From Maea johnstoni (Eukaryota > Annelida > Polychaeta > Spionida > Magelonidae): a stretch of 64,000 nucleotides of DNA. Position 1 is the first letter of the stretch; each line of letters begins with the position of its first letter. Shown here piece by piece: positions 25,325-35,372 of this stretch. Below the pieces are notes generated by a model, which saw nothing but the letters and a program-made list of their open reading frames with translations, was not told where the DNA came from and made no database searches. The position numbers and the translations under genes are program-made. The DNA lies in assembly GCA_963942565.1 (NCBI GenBank), contig OZ012686.1:14782056-14846055 (forward strand), given 5' to 3'.

Positions 25325-25900
25325 TTCAGCTGTGAGGTAACCATAGGCAACACCTCACGATGCTGCACATTTATACAGTCCGGTACAGCAGGCTGTGAGG
25401 TAACCATAGGCAGCACCTCACAATGCTGCACATTTATACAGTCCGGTACAGCAGGCTGTGAGGTAACCACAGGCAGCACCTCACGATGCTGCACATTTAT
25501 ACAGTCCAGTACAGCAGGCTGTGAGGTAACCACAGGCAGCACCTCACGATGCTGCACATTTATACAGTCCGGTACAGCAGGCTGTGAGGTAACCACAGGC
25601 AGCACCTCACGATGCTGCACATTTATACAGTCTGGTACAGCAGGCTGTGAGGTAACCACAGGCAGCACCTCACGATGCTGCACATTTATACAGTCTGGTA
25701 CAGCAGGCTGTGAGGTAACCACAGGCAGCACCTCACGATGCTGCACATTTATACAGTCCAGTACAGCAGGCTGTGAGGTAACCACAGGCAGCACCTCACG
25801 ATGCTGCACATTTATACAGTCCGGTACAGCAGGCTGTGAGGTAACCACAGGCAGCACCTCACTATGGCACACATTTATACTGAATCTGATACTGCAGGCT
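25325..25900. repeat. 63-bp minisatellite, nine units
   Basis: GGCTGTGAGGTAACC recurs every 63 bases from 25328 to 25832. Each unit contains GTGAGGT and ACCTCAC about 14 bases apart, so single strands could form hairpins. Because 63 is a multiple of 3, a minus-strand frame (25303-25914) stays open with a 21-residue repeat (CINVQHREVLPVVTSQPAV type). No splice sites or family support it as a protein. Confidence 0.95.
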
Positions 25901-26149
25901 CTTAGGAGCTGCATAAGCCTCCTCTGGTTAATATGCTGTATCGAAATTTATTTTTCTGTAATGGTCCGCAAAAAATAGCATAGTTAAAAATATGTTTTTG
26001 ATTATGACTTTTTCAAAAATAGTGTTTCATGCATGTTTTATGTTGATTTGGAATTGGAAGGAAGGAAAAAGACTTAAGGGTAGGAATTTGCCTTGTCAAA
26101 TCTATGTAGTCAAGGAAGATAAGGAACCACTGCAGTCTTTTCCTGCCAC

Positions 26150-26369
26150 TGATATCTCTCAACCAATCAGAGGTGGTGCTTAAAATGTGTAGACCTGCCT
26201 GATATTGTCAGCCTCCAAGCCCAGTCTCAGGCCTGTTTTTTACTCACTTTCATAAGCCATATCTGGGGAGTGCTGAGGAGGACAGTCTTGCGGGTGGTCT
26301 TATTTGAAAGGTGACACGTATAGGCACATTTTGAACCTAAATCATCATGATGGTGCATTTGCCCTTTAA
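26150..26369. mobile_element. TTAA MITE fragment related to 3779-4381
   Basis: The right end matches: GTCTTATTTGAAAGGTGACA, then CATTTTGAACCTAAATCATC and GATGGTGCATTTGCCCTTTAA-type end (TTAA at 26366-26369). Confidence 0.65.
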
Positions 26370-26663
26370 CAGGAATTATAGTATCTCACCTGGCTGCTCT
26401 AAATGTTCAGAACAGGAAGAGGTTCAAGGCTATTAATTGTTGGGAATTTGTTTGTGTTTTACAACTTCTCATGACATTTCAGAGAAAACATAGACACCAG
26501 AAAAGTCTGTACTTGACTAATGGCCAGAGGAAATAGGAACAGTATTTAGAAATATTCACAAAGACTCATTTTTGAATTTGACTTAACTATTTTAGATATA
26601 TCACTTAAAATTCAAATCCTACAAAATACTTTAAAGCTATGTTCATCTAAATCATGCAAACAT

Positions 26664-26880
26664 ACAGTACAGACATTTAATTCCTGCACAAGTTGACCGG
26701 ACGTCTGCCAGTGTTTGATTGTACAAACACCTAAGGATAACAATATAATGAATCAAAGCTACTTCTGTTGCAAGCTAGGTCATCCATATATCCAAGTCTA
26801 GGGAACTGGTTTGCAAGCGGTCACGCGGTTGTTATTTCCTGGCTGCCCATGTGTTTATTGCAGGAGTAAAATGTTGAGGC
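26664..26880. mobile_element. TA-flanked inverted-repeat MITE, diverged copy
   Basis: Starts CAGTACAGACATTTAATTCC after TA and shares the next 60 bases with the element at 30881-31136. The right end is decayed (GCAGGAGTAAAATGTTGAGGC before TA). Confidence 0.55.
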
Positions 26881-26889
26881 TATACCCTT

Positions 26890-27450
26890 AGGTTGTCCGA
26901 GTGGGATGAGGCCTTCAACAATAAATTTCATGAAATTCATCCCCTGCTGGGTCGGTGGCCTGGAGGTTTTAGAATCATTAGGCGCGAGGAAAGTGTTTTA
27001 GCAAGAATAAGAATTGGTCACACTCACCTGACTCACTGCTTCCTTTTGAAAAAGAAATATCCTCCCAAATGTATAGTCTGTGATTGTTGTTTGACTGTCA
27101 AACACATTTATTTCATTGTGTTGATTTTATCGAATCCAGAAATATATATTTTAATGTAAATTAATAGCTTAAAGGAACTCTTTGAAAATGTTCTTTCAGA
27201 CAGCATTTTATCTTATTTTTAAGAGATGTGTGTGTTTTATCGATTGTAACACATTTTAAGAATTTAATCTTGTATGTACTACTTTATATAATCTAAAATT
27301 ATTTATTGTTTTGTGAATATTTTTATTTATTTATTGTATTTGATATTGTTTTCAACAATAACAAAGCACCATTATTTCATTCAGATTTTAAAGGCATTAA
27401 ATACCCTTTGTGTGCCGATGTGCCTTTACGCAATCATTCATTGATTCATT
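26890..27450 (+). mobile_element. LINE 3' fragment (I/Nimb-like, 5' truncated)
   Basis: The frame 26893-27159 reads SEWDEAFNNK, RREESVLARIRIGHTHLTHC, PKCIVCDCCLTVKHI, which I recognise as the region after the reverse transcriptase/RNase H of I-clade-like LINEs (R-I-GHT-LTH then a C-x2-C / H-x4 knuckle). The reading frame breaks after VKHIYF. A 3' UTR follows and ends near CATTCATTGATTCATTT. A dead, severely truncated copy. Confidence 0.75.
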
Positions 27451-27484
27451 TGAAACAAGTCTTTATATTATACTAACCAAAAAA

Positions 27485-27756
27485 GGGATCTGCCGTGGCC
27501 TAGTGATTACGATGCCTGGCTCCCAAGCGTGAGTTCGCAGGTTCGAGTCTCCGCTGGATCACCAAGCGGGTTGGCCTGGTCGCTATATAAATGTGCGGCG
27601 TTGTGGAGGACTGCCTACAGTCCTTCTGCAACAGAAAGACCCCTTGGAACTATTCGTGAAGAGTAGGGAATTTCTTCCCGGTGCCGATTTCTATCTCGTC
27701 GCGATATGAACTAAGCTGTTGAAAGCGACGTAAAACCCAATTCCTTCCTTCCTTTT
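27485..27756 (+). mobile_element. SINE-B, tRNA-derived, full length
   Basis: The head GCCGTGGCCTAGTGATTACG has a B box GGTTCGAGTCTCC. The body contains GGTTGGCCTGGTCGCTATAT, CCCCTTGGAACTATTCGTGA and GTCGCGATATGAACTAAGC. The tail is CCTTCCTTCC. Other copies: 33496-33718 (minus) and 63370-63645. Confidence 0.85.
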
Positions 27757-27909
27757 ACTAACCAAAATGTGAAAAGGGAAAATGGTTCTCCATGCTCGTT
27801 TGTCACGCATTATAGCTTGTTGATAGCTAAAAGATTTATTTAGACCCAAATACAGCGTGCCAGAGGACAAAAGATGCCATAGTTCCATTGAAAGGTCCCC
27901 TTTATCATA

Positions 27910-28096
27910 TCCCAGTTGGCACGGTAACATTCATGGAACATTCCAGGAATGTTTCACGGAACATATAAGAACATTTCATGAATGTAATAGGACCTAAACG
28001 TTGCTGAAATGTTCATAATTGGTACAAAATATTTCAATATTCCAACCAAAATTGAACATTCGTATAACATTCAGGTGATATTTGTGCCCACTGGGA
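27910..28096. mobile_element. Short inverted-repeat element with GAACATTC iterations
   Basis: Ends TCCCAGTTGGCAC and GTGCCCACTGGGA (one mismatch). In between, GGAACATTCC, GGAATGTT, GAACATTT, GAATGTAA, TTGAACATTC and AACATTC alternate in both orientations. No target duplication is clear. Confidence 0.65.
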
Positions 28097-28641
28097 TTAG
28101 TCTATATGTAGTGGGTATGTAGTACGCATTGAATGTCCCCAAAATGTTCTGCAAATTTAAATCTTCACTGTAGACACGACCGTGTCTGGCCAATATATTG
28201 GCAATAACCACTTCAAAATGTTAATACAATGCTATATTTTAACACGGGTCTCTATTTTGTCTTTTAAAACATTTATTGGACATATCCTTATTAATGTAGG
28301 CGTTTACTAACTGTACCTGAAATTGGCAACATCCGTACAGATGATATTGACACAAGGGTGTGTATAGTGTTGTTTTGCCGTTTCAATAGTGTATCCAATC
28401 CATAACACATGTTAGAATCGATAGATCTACAAAACCTTTGTGTGCCTATGATCCATCGAGGAGAATGTGATCAATACTCTGATCAGAGTTTACTGTGCAT
28501 GATGCAGCATCATTATAGTTTCCAACAGTTCATAGATAGAGAATCAGTGGATCCAATTCACTGATCTTTTAGAACAGTACAGTTAATTAACATTTGTTAC
28601 GACGATTTACACGACAATACTGATATCTTTCAATTAGCTAC

Positions 28642-28646
<5 letters not shown>
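28097..28646. other. Intergenic DNA, nothing recognised
   Basis: No repeat ends or exons found. Confidence 0.4.

Positions 28647-28719
<73 letters not shown>
28647..28719. repeat. (TA)n microsatellite
   Basis: About 36 TA units. Confidence 0.97.
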
Positions 28720-28723
<4 letters not shown>

Positions 28724-28896
28724 AATCATTTTTGCAATATTTTCTGACTTTCAAATTCCTTAGACTTTTTTCTGCTGTTTGCATTTGCACCATTCTAGAG
28801 ATAGCAAGAACCAATGAGCCATGAACAGAAATGGAGCATCAATCATTTTAATACTGATAAAAGCTTTCAACATAACAAAAGCAAAACTATGCTAAA

Positions 28897-29022
28897 TTAG
28901 AACTGCAGAAAGTTAAAAGTGTCCATTGAAGTCCTCATTGGTGGTGGGCAAATAGGCAGGTTGGAGATGGTCCATGTTCGGTAATCATTTGTTTGTTCAT
29001 TGTCTCTTTTGAAGGTTGTGAC
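28897..29022 (-). CDS. Possible terminal exon of an unrecognised minus-strand gene
   Basis: On the minus strand a good acceptor (ttattttttcag) precedes 41 open codons starting VTTFKRDNEQTNDYRTW and ending in TAA at 28897-28899. No family is recognised, no partner exon was found upstream, and the length is within chance, so this is only a candidate. Confidence 0.22.
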   Translation of the reverse strand, partial: VTTFKRDNEQTNDYRTWTISNLPICPPPMRTSMDTFNFLQF

Positions 29023-29539
29023 CTGAAAAAATAAAGACAAATATAGATCTAAACATTTGAAATACATTTGAAATAATTCCGTGAAGTTAAGCTTGAAACA
29101 TGTCAAAACACAGCTGGTTCATCAACTTATGTCATTCAGATGATAAAATTGTAGTAAGATTTTGGGGTAGGGGATACTAAAATGACTTTAACTTTTGTAC
29201 TCAAAATAGTGGTTCACCACTCAAAATGTTTGCTTTAGTACACTCTAAGCAATACTGCCATTTACTTCAAAAATAGAAAGAATAATTATGAATTTAAAAG
29301 TAATAACCAGATTGCAAAAAGAATAAAACGTAAGAACTTCCCAAAGTCATGAATAGATTGATTAAGACTATCCTAGACGTATATAAATTATCAGCCATGA
29401 AGTTAACAATTGATACAACTCAGAGTTGAACAGGTAAGTTCCCGTGTATGATTCTCTCAGTTCAAATGCATGAAGTAACCAGTAAAATATCCAATAATCT
29501 GCAAATTAAAACATCAAGAACAGAGAACGGGTGCCAAAT

Positions 29540-29660
29540 TTTAACCCTCCCTATGGTGAGGCTACTTTTGTACGAAGCACAAGGACGCAAAGATTTTTTG
29601 AAAACTATTTAAACCCTGTCATATTGGAATTTATTGGATAGTTCATATATTTTGGACATA
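29540..29660 (+). mobile_element. TTAACCCTT-family MITE, left-end fragment
   Basis: TTTTAACCCTCCCTATGGTG then GAGGCTACTTTTG and AAACCCTGTCATATTGG match the first half of the family. The sequence then departs. Confidence 0.6.
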
Positions 29661-30396
29661 GAACAATGCTTTCTGCAACACCACATATGTTTCAGGTCCT
29701 AAGATCAATGGGTGCCGGGAGAGTCCATATTGGGTAGCTAGACCAATGGCATTGCTGCTAAATGAGTAAAATGACCATAACTCACTTAATGTTTAACCTA
29801 GAACAATAAGTTTTGCATCTATAGTTCACTGCCGCTGTAAGAATTCCTAATGGATGACTGGATTTTTCCAATTGCAAAAGCATTGTTATGAGACAAAACA
29901 AGCAAATAAGGGTATTTTCGTAATTTGGCGACCATCTTGAAAATCCAATTGACCCAGACACCCAATATGCACTCTCTCATCACAGTGAACTTCTTAACTC
30001 CTAAAAGCTAGATGTAGTGGCAAAATGCATTGTTCTATGTCCACTAAGAAATGACTACTGCCTTTCCCCTGACTTGGTGGCCATATCCGAAAAAAACACA
30101 CATTTATCCCCTCATATAAATATGAACTCTTTGACCCCCGAAATATATGTTCTATGTGTGTTATGACTATTTTACTCATTCAACGTTTCCCCAAGGGTGT
30201 CCTAGGGGTGCCAAATTCCGCACACCATAGTGGTGATTCCTCCAGACCAGAGAATTCAACATAATCTATGGCTCTATGGCTAATAGGCCAAAGGGCCTAA
30301 TGAGTAAACAATAAAAAGAAAACAAAGAAATATTAGTGATGACCAAAACTTAGCTTAATAGTTAAAGTAAAAAAGAACCAACCACTCCTGAAGACA
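29661..30396. other. Intergenic DNA, unassigned
   Basis: No recognised gene. CACACCATAGTGGTG near 30222 resembles the complement of CCCTCCCTATGGTG at 29544, so a longer member of the preceding MITE family might span 29540-30235; the match is too short to call. Confidence 0.3.
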
Positions 30397-30844
30397 TTAA
30401 CCCATTAATCCCCAGCATTGTAGTCTGGATCTTTGATATTTTTAACAATAACTTTGGAATTCAGAATGATTTTACAAAATATTTAAAGAAGAGTTTTTGG
30501 TAATGTTCTGATTAACATTTCTTCTTCATCACACATTTTCATATACTAGTATATGCTTTTGCCTGCAAAATATCATCAAAATTGTCAGGATGCGTTTGTC
30601 TACTGTGGAATTAATGCATCAATGCCCACAGCGCCCAAAAGCAGCTCGATAATTTTGATGAAATCTCGCAGGCAACTGCAAGGTTTGGAAAAGGTTGGAA
30701 GGAAAAAGGCTTATCAGAACGTTATCTCAACAACTCCCCTTCAAATATTTTATCAAATCATTTTTAATTCATAAGGTGTTGTGAAAAGTATCATAGATCA
30801 CGACTACAGTTTCATGAGGAATTATTACGCATTAATGGGATAAC
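30397..30844. mobile_element. TTAACCCATTAAT-family MITE, full length
   Basis: 448 bp from TTAACCCATTAATCC to GCATTAATGGGATAAC. The two arms (about 140 bases each) are diverged inverted repeats of one another (AACAATAACTTTGGAATTCA versus complement near 30765). TTAA-type ends, no coding capacity. Confidence 0.75.
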
Positions 30845-30880
30845 AATAGAGTGAGCCGCAACCATTGACTTCTGTAGCTA

Positions 30881-31136
30881 CAGTACAGGCATTTAATTCC
30901 TGCACTAGTCGACCGGACGTCTGCCAGTGCCTGGCTGTACACACACCCATGCATAACAAGTCAAAAAAAGGAGCTAAGCACATCAATGACCCAATTAGTT
31001 TGCGAATCAAAGCTATGTTTCTTTTTTGAGGTAAGGGACCTATGATCGCATCCATGCCCAGAAAACTGGGTGGCAATCGGGTGTGCGGTCGTGTATTATG
31101 CCATGCATTTAGTGCAGGAATTGAATGTCGGCACTG
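30881..31136. mobile_element. TA-flanked (Tc1/mariner-like) MITE
   Basis: Ends CAGTACAGGCATTTAATTCC and GGAATTGAATGTCGGCACTG, inverted with three differences, each next to TA. An internal GTCGACCGGACGTCTGCCAG is shared with the copy at 26664. Confidence 0.75.
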
Positions 31137-31576
31137 TAGAGCTCTCCCTACACTGTTTGGGTCCCGGGGGGCGTATTTCGCGGGAAAAGGGTTCTTTTTT
31201 AAGACCTCCGCATGTCCGCGATTTTGTAAAGGAAGGGTACTTTTTTGTACCCAGGTACGAAGTATGGGGGTGAAAATCCCCTTACAATCCACGAAATATA
31301 GGCGGCTCTGACGCCGAGTGACTCCCGAAGTGACTTGGCTTCCGACCCGGGCTTCCGAGTTTGTTGCGGCCACTGTATGCTGCCGCTAAACAGGCAGAGG
31401 ATTACAAAATCTAAAGTTAAAATACGTGTTCCCGTTCATCGAATGTCAGTGTTTTGATAAAAGAAGGGGTGTTTACTTGCTGATTAAAAAGTCAGCGTTT
31501 TTATTAAGATAATGGTGCTTTTTTGGCCAGAAATCAGTGCTTTAGGGGTTTGGGTCTCTTGGTCAGCTCTTCAGCC
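31137..31576. other. GC-rich intergenic block, unassigned
   Basis: Frames are open on both strands (for example 30825-31373 minus), but these run through the neighbouring MITE, and no splice sites or family resemblance support them. Confidence 0.3.
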
Positions 31577-31790
31577 TGCCTCACCCGGGGCATGTGAGAA
31601 TGTTACCAGTGACTTGGGGTTAGGCGATGGTTTCGCTGGGTACTCCGGTTTCCTCCACCAGTTACAACTGGCTAGTCACGATTTAGCCGCAATGTGGCAA
31701 AAATATTGACGATGAACGAAATTCCTAATGCCAAAAATCAATATGGCAATATGGCATAAAAAGTAACGAAAAAACAAAATTCCAAACCAA
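31577..31790 (+). mobile_element. SINE-C copy, 5' truncated
   Basis: Body from ACCCGGGGCATGTGAGAAT through GGTACTCCGGTTTCCTCCAC and ACTGGCTAGTCACGATTTAG to a duplicated tail ending AAATTCCAAACCAA. It ends about six bases from the stop codon of the minus-strand gene at 31796, so antisense SINE sequence must form most of that gene's 3' UTR. Confidence 0.8.
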
Positions 31791-31795
31791 CCTGC

Positions 31796-31996
31796 CTATT
31801 CTTCCCCCGCTGGTGGTGGGTTGTGGTTCATGTAACACATCTTCACATTTGGCTCACAGTAGAGTTTACAGTTAGTGAAGTTGCCACAGTCGCTGTCATT
31901 TCTACACTTGGTTCCCTCATAGTGATTGCCGTTCAGAGTGTCCTGGCAGGGGTTCTTGACAATATTCGCCACCGGTATGCAGTTCGCCTGGTACAG
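31796..31996 (-). CDS. Secreted cysteine-rich protein, exon 2
   Basis: 201 bases: 66 codons plus TAG, with an acceptor (TTTTTAG) just before 31996. It is GC-richer than its surroundings and carries all seven cysteines. Confidence 0.72.
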   Translation of the reverse strand: MYQANCIPVANIVKNPCQDTLNGNHYEGTKCRNDSDCGNFTNCKLYCEPNVKMCYMNHNPPPAGEE

Positions 31997-34299
31997 CTAA
32001 AAACATCAAAAGAATATCTTTATTACCGTTTTATATATTCTTCCAAAGCATATTTTTTTATTGTCACTCAACATAAAGGTAAGGGTATTCGGTTTTAGTC
32101 TTGTATCCACCGAAGTGTTCACACGACCTTCCCCCCCTAGCAGGCCTGTACACACGGAAACCATTTCAATCCCCGGGGGATTTTCCAGAGCAACTGGCAG
32201 CATATAGCGCACAAGCTCTAAGCACTGCCTTATTTATGCTAGGTACCCATTTTGCAGCTGGGTAGACTGAGGCAATATGGAATAAAATGTCTTGCCCAAG
32301 GACAGACCAAAGTGCCCCGGCCGGGAATTGAACCAGCGACCTACTGATCACTAGTACGACACCTAAACAACTGAGCTACTTTGTCTCCATAGCATCATCT
32401 TATTTCAAAGGTTTCAATACAATTTCAAAAAGAATATCAACACTAACCAATAATAACCATCCAGCATGTAATGCCAACTCACTTAAATTACAAGACATCA
32501 CAGTTTGTTGTAACCTCATATCACTCTCAATCAATCAAAAGACATCTTAATATAAGTAACTCCTGTTCTATGGGGTCTATTTTAAGGAAAAGCTGAGAAG
32601 TCAGTTTTTACCTTAAAATATCTTTACTTCTTGAAGTTCCTTACTGTTTGACGCGTATATGTTTTCTTCATTGGTTTAATCCTGCCTCGAGTACCAAATA
32701 AATCAGATTTATTCTGATAACCATTCCGTAAACAATTTCTATCTTCTTTTTAACATTTATAAAGTGATTCACATTTTAGTATCTATTTTTATGGTGTTTT
32801 TTTATTTATATAAACCAACTCTTAAAAGGTATTCGGTTTATAGTCTTGTATCCACCGAAGCGCTCACACGACCTTCCTCCCCTAGCAGGCACTGCACACA
32901 CGGAAACCATTTCAATCCCCCTGGGGATATTCCAGAGCAACTGGCAGCATATAGCGCACACGCTCTAAGCACTGCCTTATTTATGCTAGGTACCCATTTT
33001 GCAGCTGGGTAGACTGAAGCAATATGGAATAAACTGTCTTGCCCAAGGACAGACCAAAGTGCCCCGGCTGGGAATCGAACCAGCGACCCTCTGATTACTA
33101 GTCCGACACCTAACCAACTGAGCTACTTTGTCCCCAAACTCTTAGTCGTATGTATAGCCTTTCGTATGGACGTTTTTTGTTCTCAATACTGCCGTTTTCA
33201 TTCACACCTGTTATCTCTCAGGTATTCAATGGGTACCCTCTTTTGTCGATGTCTTAGATTTATTCACTTTTTGTATTTTTCGACGGTGGCCACACAATCG
33301 CCAAGTAGCAACACGCGTCAGGCGGTCTGCCGTGATACTACTCAGATCAAGACATCCTCTTCGTGAACATCTTCCAAAACTCCTCATAAAGATTTGAATA
33401 AAACAGCAATAAACAGTATGTCCTATACAAAACCAAGTGAATCATGAACTCACTCAATGTTTCCATACCAAATTTTAAACAACATCACTTTAAACAGCTA
33501 AGGTAATATCGTGACGAGGTGGAAGCGGGAAGAAATTCTTTACGGATAGTTCCATTGGATATTTCAGTTTCAGAACTATCATGGACATCCCTTCCACAGC
33601 AGCGCAAATTTATATATCGACCAGGCAAACCCGCAAGTGGGGATACAGCGGAGAATCGAACCTGCGACCTCACGCTTTGGGACCAGTGAGATCGTTGCCT
33701 CTAGGCCAGGGCGATCCATCTAATATTTTGAAAGTAACAACTAAATAAAACTATTCAGATACGTATCATATCTTATGCATTAAGGAATAGTACTTTTCAC
33801 ACATGAAATTAATCGTCGACGCGCAAAAAGAGGAAGCAACTTCTCTTAAAACCCTCCTTCAAAATTAATGCTGCCATTCATTTCTGCCCAATCACTCGTT
33901 TCTATCAACTGAAGTCCTTAAGACCAAAACGAAATCAAGCAAAATGAGGAGCGCTCAAGTATTAAATAAGTCAATCAATTTAGTTTTAAAGTCGCCATCT
34001 TAAGTTGGAAAATTGAAAAATCCGAAAAATCGTAATTAGTAGATGTTTCTGTTTAACTGGTTAATTAAAAAATTAGAAAAATAGAAATTAACTCGTTTGG
34101 AACACATATCTAATTACGTTCCTAGAAATACTAGTAGTAGCTCAATGCGTTATCACATCTACGATGCGGTGATCCCCAGCAATGGCAGATGATCCTGGAT
34201 GCGCATTTCGAAATTTCACAATATTTATTCTTGACCTACCTGTTTACTGAACAAAGCCAGCATCACAAACATAAAGCTTAACGAAAGCAAACGATCCAT
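31796..34299 (-). CDS. Small secreted cysteine-rich protein, two coding exons (86 aa)
   Basis: Exon 1 (34299-34240, 20 codons) starts ATG and encodes a hydrophobic signal peptide, MDRLLSLSFMFVMLALF, ending at donor CAG|GTAGGT. Exon 2 (31996-31796) follows the acceptor tgtttttag in the same phase (0) with LYQANCIPVANIVKNPCQD and GTKCRNDSDCGNFTNCKLYC, ending MCYMNHNPPPAGEE and TAG. The predicted secreted part is about 66 residues with seven cysteines (spacing C-10-C-13-C-5-C-5-C-3-C-6-C). An odd number leaves one free or allows a dimer. NDSDC followed by a cysteine row resembles small disulphide modules such as EB or WAP-like domains, but I do not recognise the family. The 2.2-kb intron holds two SINE-A copies and one SINE-B copy. 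Confidence 0.72.
32075..32388 (-). mobile_element. SINE-A copy
   Basis: Full-length minus-strand copy, tail TACCCTTACC and head ending GTAGCTCAGTTGTTTAGG on the minus strand, in the intron of the cysteine-rich gene and in the same orientation as the gene. Confidence 0.87.
32824..33135 (-). mobile_element. SINE-A copy
   Basis: Full-length minus-strand copy with intact A box (TAGCTCAGTTGG) and B box (GGTTCGATTCCCAG). Of the six copies its promoter boxes look best kept. Confidence 0.88.
33496..33718 (-). mobile_element. SINE-B copy
   Basis: Minus-strand copy; on that strand the head reads GCCCTGGCCTAGAGGCAACG, B box GGTTCGATTCTCC, then body and tail. In the intron of the cysteine-rich gene. 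Confidence 0.8.
34240..34299 (-). CDS. Secreted cysteine-rich protein, exon 1 (signal peptide)
   Basis: 20 codons from ATG (taattATGG) to donor GTAGGT. Almost the whole exon is signal peptide, so processing would leave little besides exon 2. Confidence 0.68.
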
Positions 34300-34460
34300 A
34301 ATTAGAGATATCCCGCAAAAAACTAGCTTGCTATATAGAAGCGTCCACTCTCCTTCCTATATCCGCCTCTACTACTCTCAGAATTACTCAACGGACACAG
34401 CAGCTGCGCAGCTGAGAGATTATGTCAACAAGTCGGATTCACGTGGTCATCTGACGCAAA
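34300..34460 (-). promoter_or_regulatory. Upstream region of the cysteine-rich gene
   Basis: On the minus strand: an E-box CACGTG (34440-34445), a palindromic GCAGCTGCGCAGCTGC, GGATATAGG near 34356 and CTATATAG at 34331-34338. The last TATA-like word is only about 32 bases from the ATG, so it could serve only with a very short leader. Confidence 0.3.
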
Positions 34461-34542
34461 TATCATTGAGCATATGTTAGGTTTACATTATAATCCATAT
34501 ATATTATAGTTATCAGGATGGCTCAATTGAATAGGGCCTTTG

Positions 34543-34712
34543 CAATGGTCGTGTGGTCCGAGGCATTGCCACTGACTGCTAGGTGTGTCTCACCACTGTC
34601 TGGGTCCGAATCCCGGCCGAGCCACGTGAGATAGTTGCCAGTGCCTTGGGGTTTAGCCGCTTTATGGCAAAATATTGACGATAATTGTAATTGCAAATTC
34701 CAAAATCAACCG
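34543..34712 (+). mobile_element. SINE-C copy, internally deleted
   Basis: Head AATGGTCGTGTGGTCCGAGG, B box GGGTCCGAATCCCGG, then a shortened body to GCAAATTCCAAAATCAACC; the GGTACTCCGG part is missing. Confidence 0.75.
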
Positions 34713-35180
34713 AATAGTTTAATTCATTCTGAATAATTTGACATGTATATATATCTATTAGGCTATCGACTTTGAAAAATGAAAGAAAACATTAGTGCTA
34801 CATACTCGAGTAAGTTTCTTTTTTCTTTTTCTTTTTTTTTTTTGCTTTTCACTGATTGTATGCCCTTGATATCATATAGGGTTCAAACGTATGGTTCTTT
34901 CATCTGTGCTCCAAAAGAAGCACACCGCTACCTGTTTCGTTTAATATGCCTGTTTATATTTCAATTGTCTATTGGCGGAATATAAGCACCCCCCCACACA
35001 CAAAATACAAAGTTATTTTGCAATCATTGTCACGAACCACTCCAGGTTTGCCTCAATGTTAGGCATAGTGTTTGTTTTATCAAAATGGTTCCGTAATTAA
35101 ATGAAGAACTAGTTACTGTAGTTCCTCCTCCAGGAGAAAGGCAGCACGTTTAGGCATTTCTTTCTCCGGGATGAAGGTAG
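34713..35180. other. Intergenic DNA, unassigned
   Basis: Nothing recognised apart from T and C runs. Confidence 0.35.
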
Positions 35181-35204
35181 TGTATCTCTCATGTGTACGA
35201 TGGT

Positions 35205-35372
35205 GCAGGTGTGAACGGCAGAAAAAAATCCGCAGTTTTTCTGGAAAACGACAGAAATTGTTTTTAATTTTTTCCAATTCTTCCAAAAACAGCAGAAAAA
35301 ACTTTTTAGTATGTTTTTTCTGTCGTTTTCCTGAAAAACGGCGGAATTTTTTTTTCTGCAAGAACGGCTTTC
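35205..35372. repeat. Imperfect foldback of about 160 bp
   Basis: GAACGGCAGAAAAAAATCCGC and TTTCTGGAAAACGACAGAAA on the left pair with TTTCTGTCGTTTTCCTGAAA and the GCGGAATTTTTTTTTCTGC region on the right. The arms are about 50 bases and the loop about 55. It may be a MITE; no target duplication was seen. Confidence 0.6.

Noticed and set aside
25325-25900. CRISPR-like array
   Set aside because: Units are 63 bases of continuous repeat without unique spacers, in animal DNA.
25303-25914. 203-codon frame with a 21-residue repeat, as a structural protein gene
   Set aside because: The minisatellite period alone explains it. No flanking exon, signal peptide or family resemblance was seen.
30825-31373. 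182-codon minus-strand frame
   Set aside because: It crosses the end of one MITE and the whole of another; the peptide resembles nothing known to me.
34331-34338. CTATATAG as the TATA box of the cysteine-rich gene
   Set aside because: It lies about 32 bases from the ATG, leaving almost no leader; kept only as a remark.
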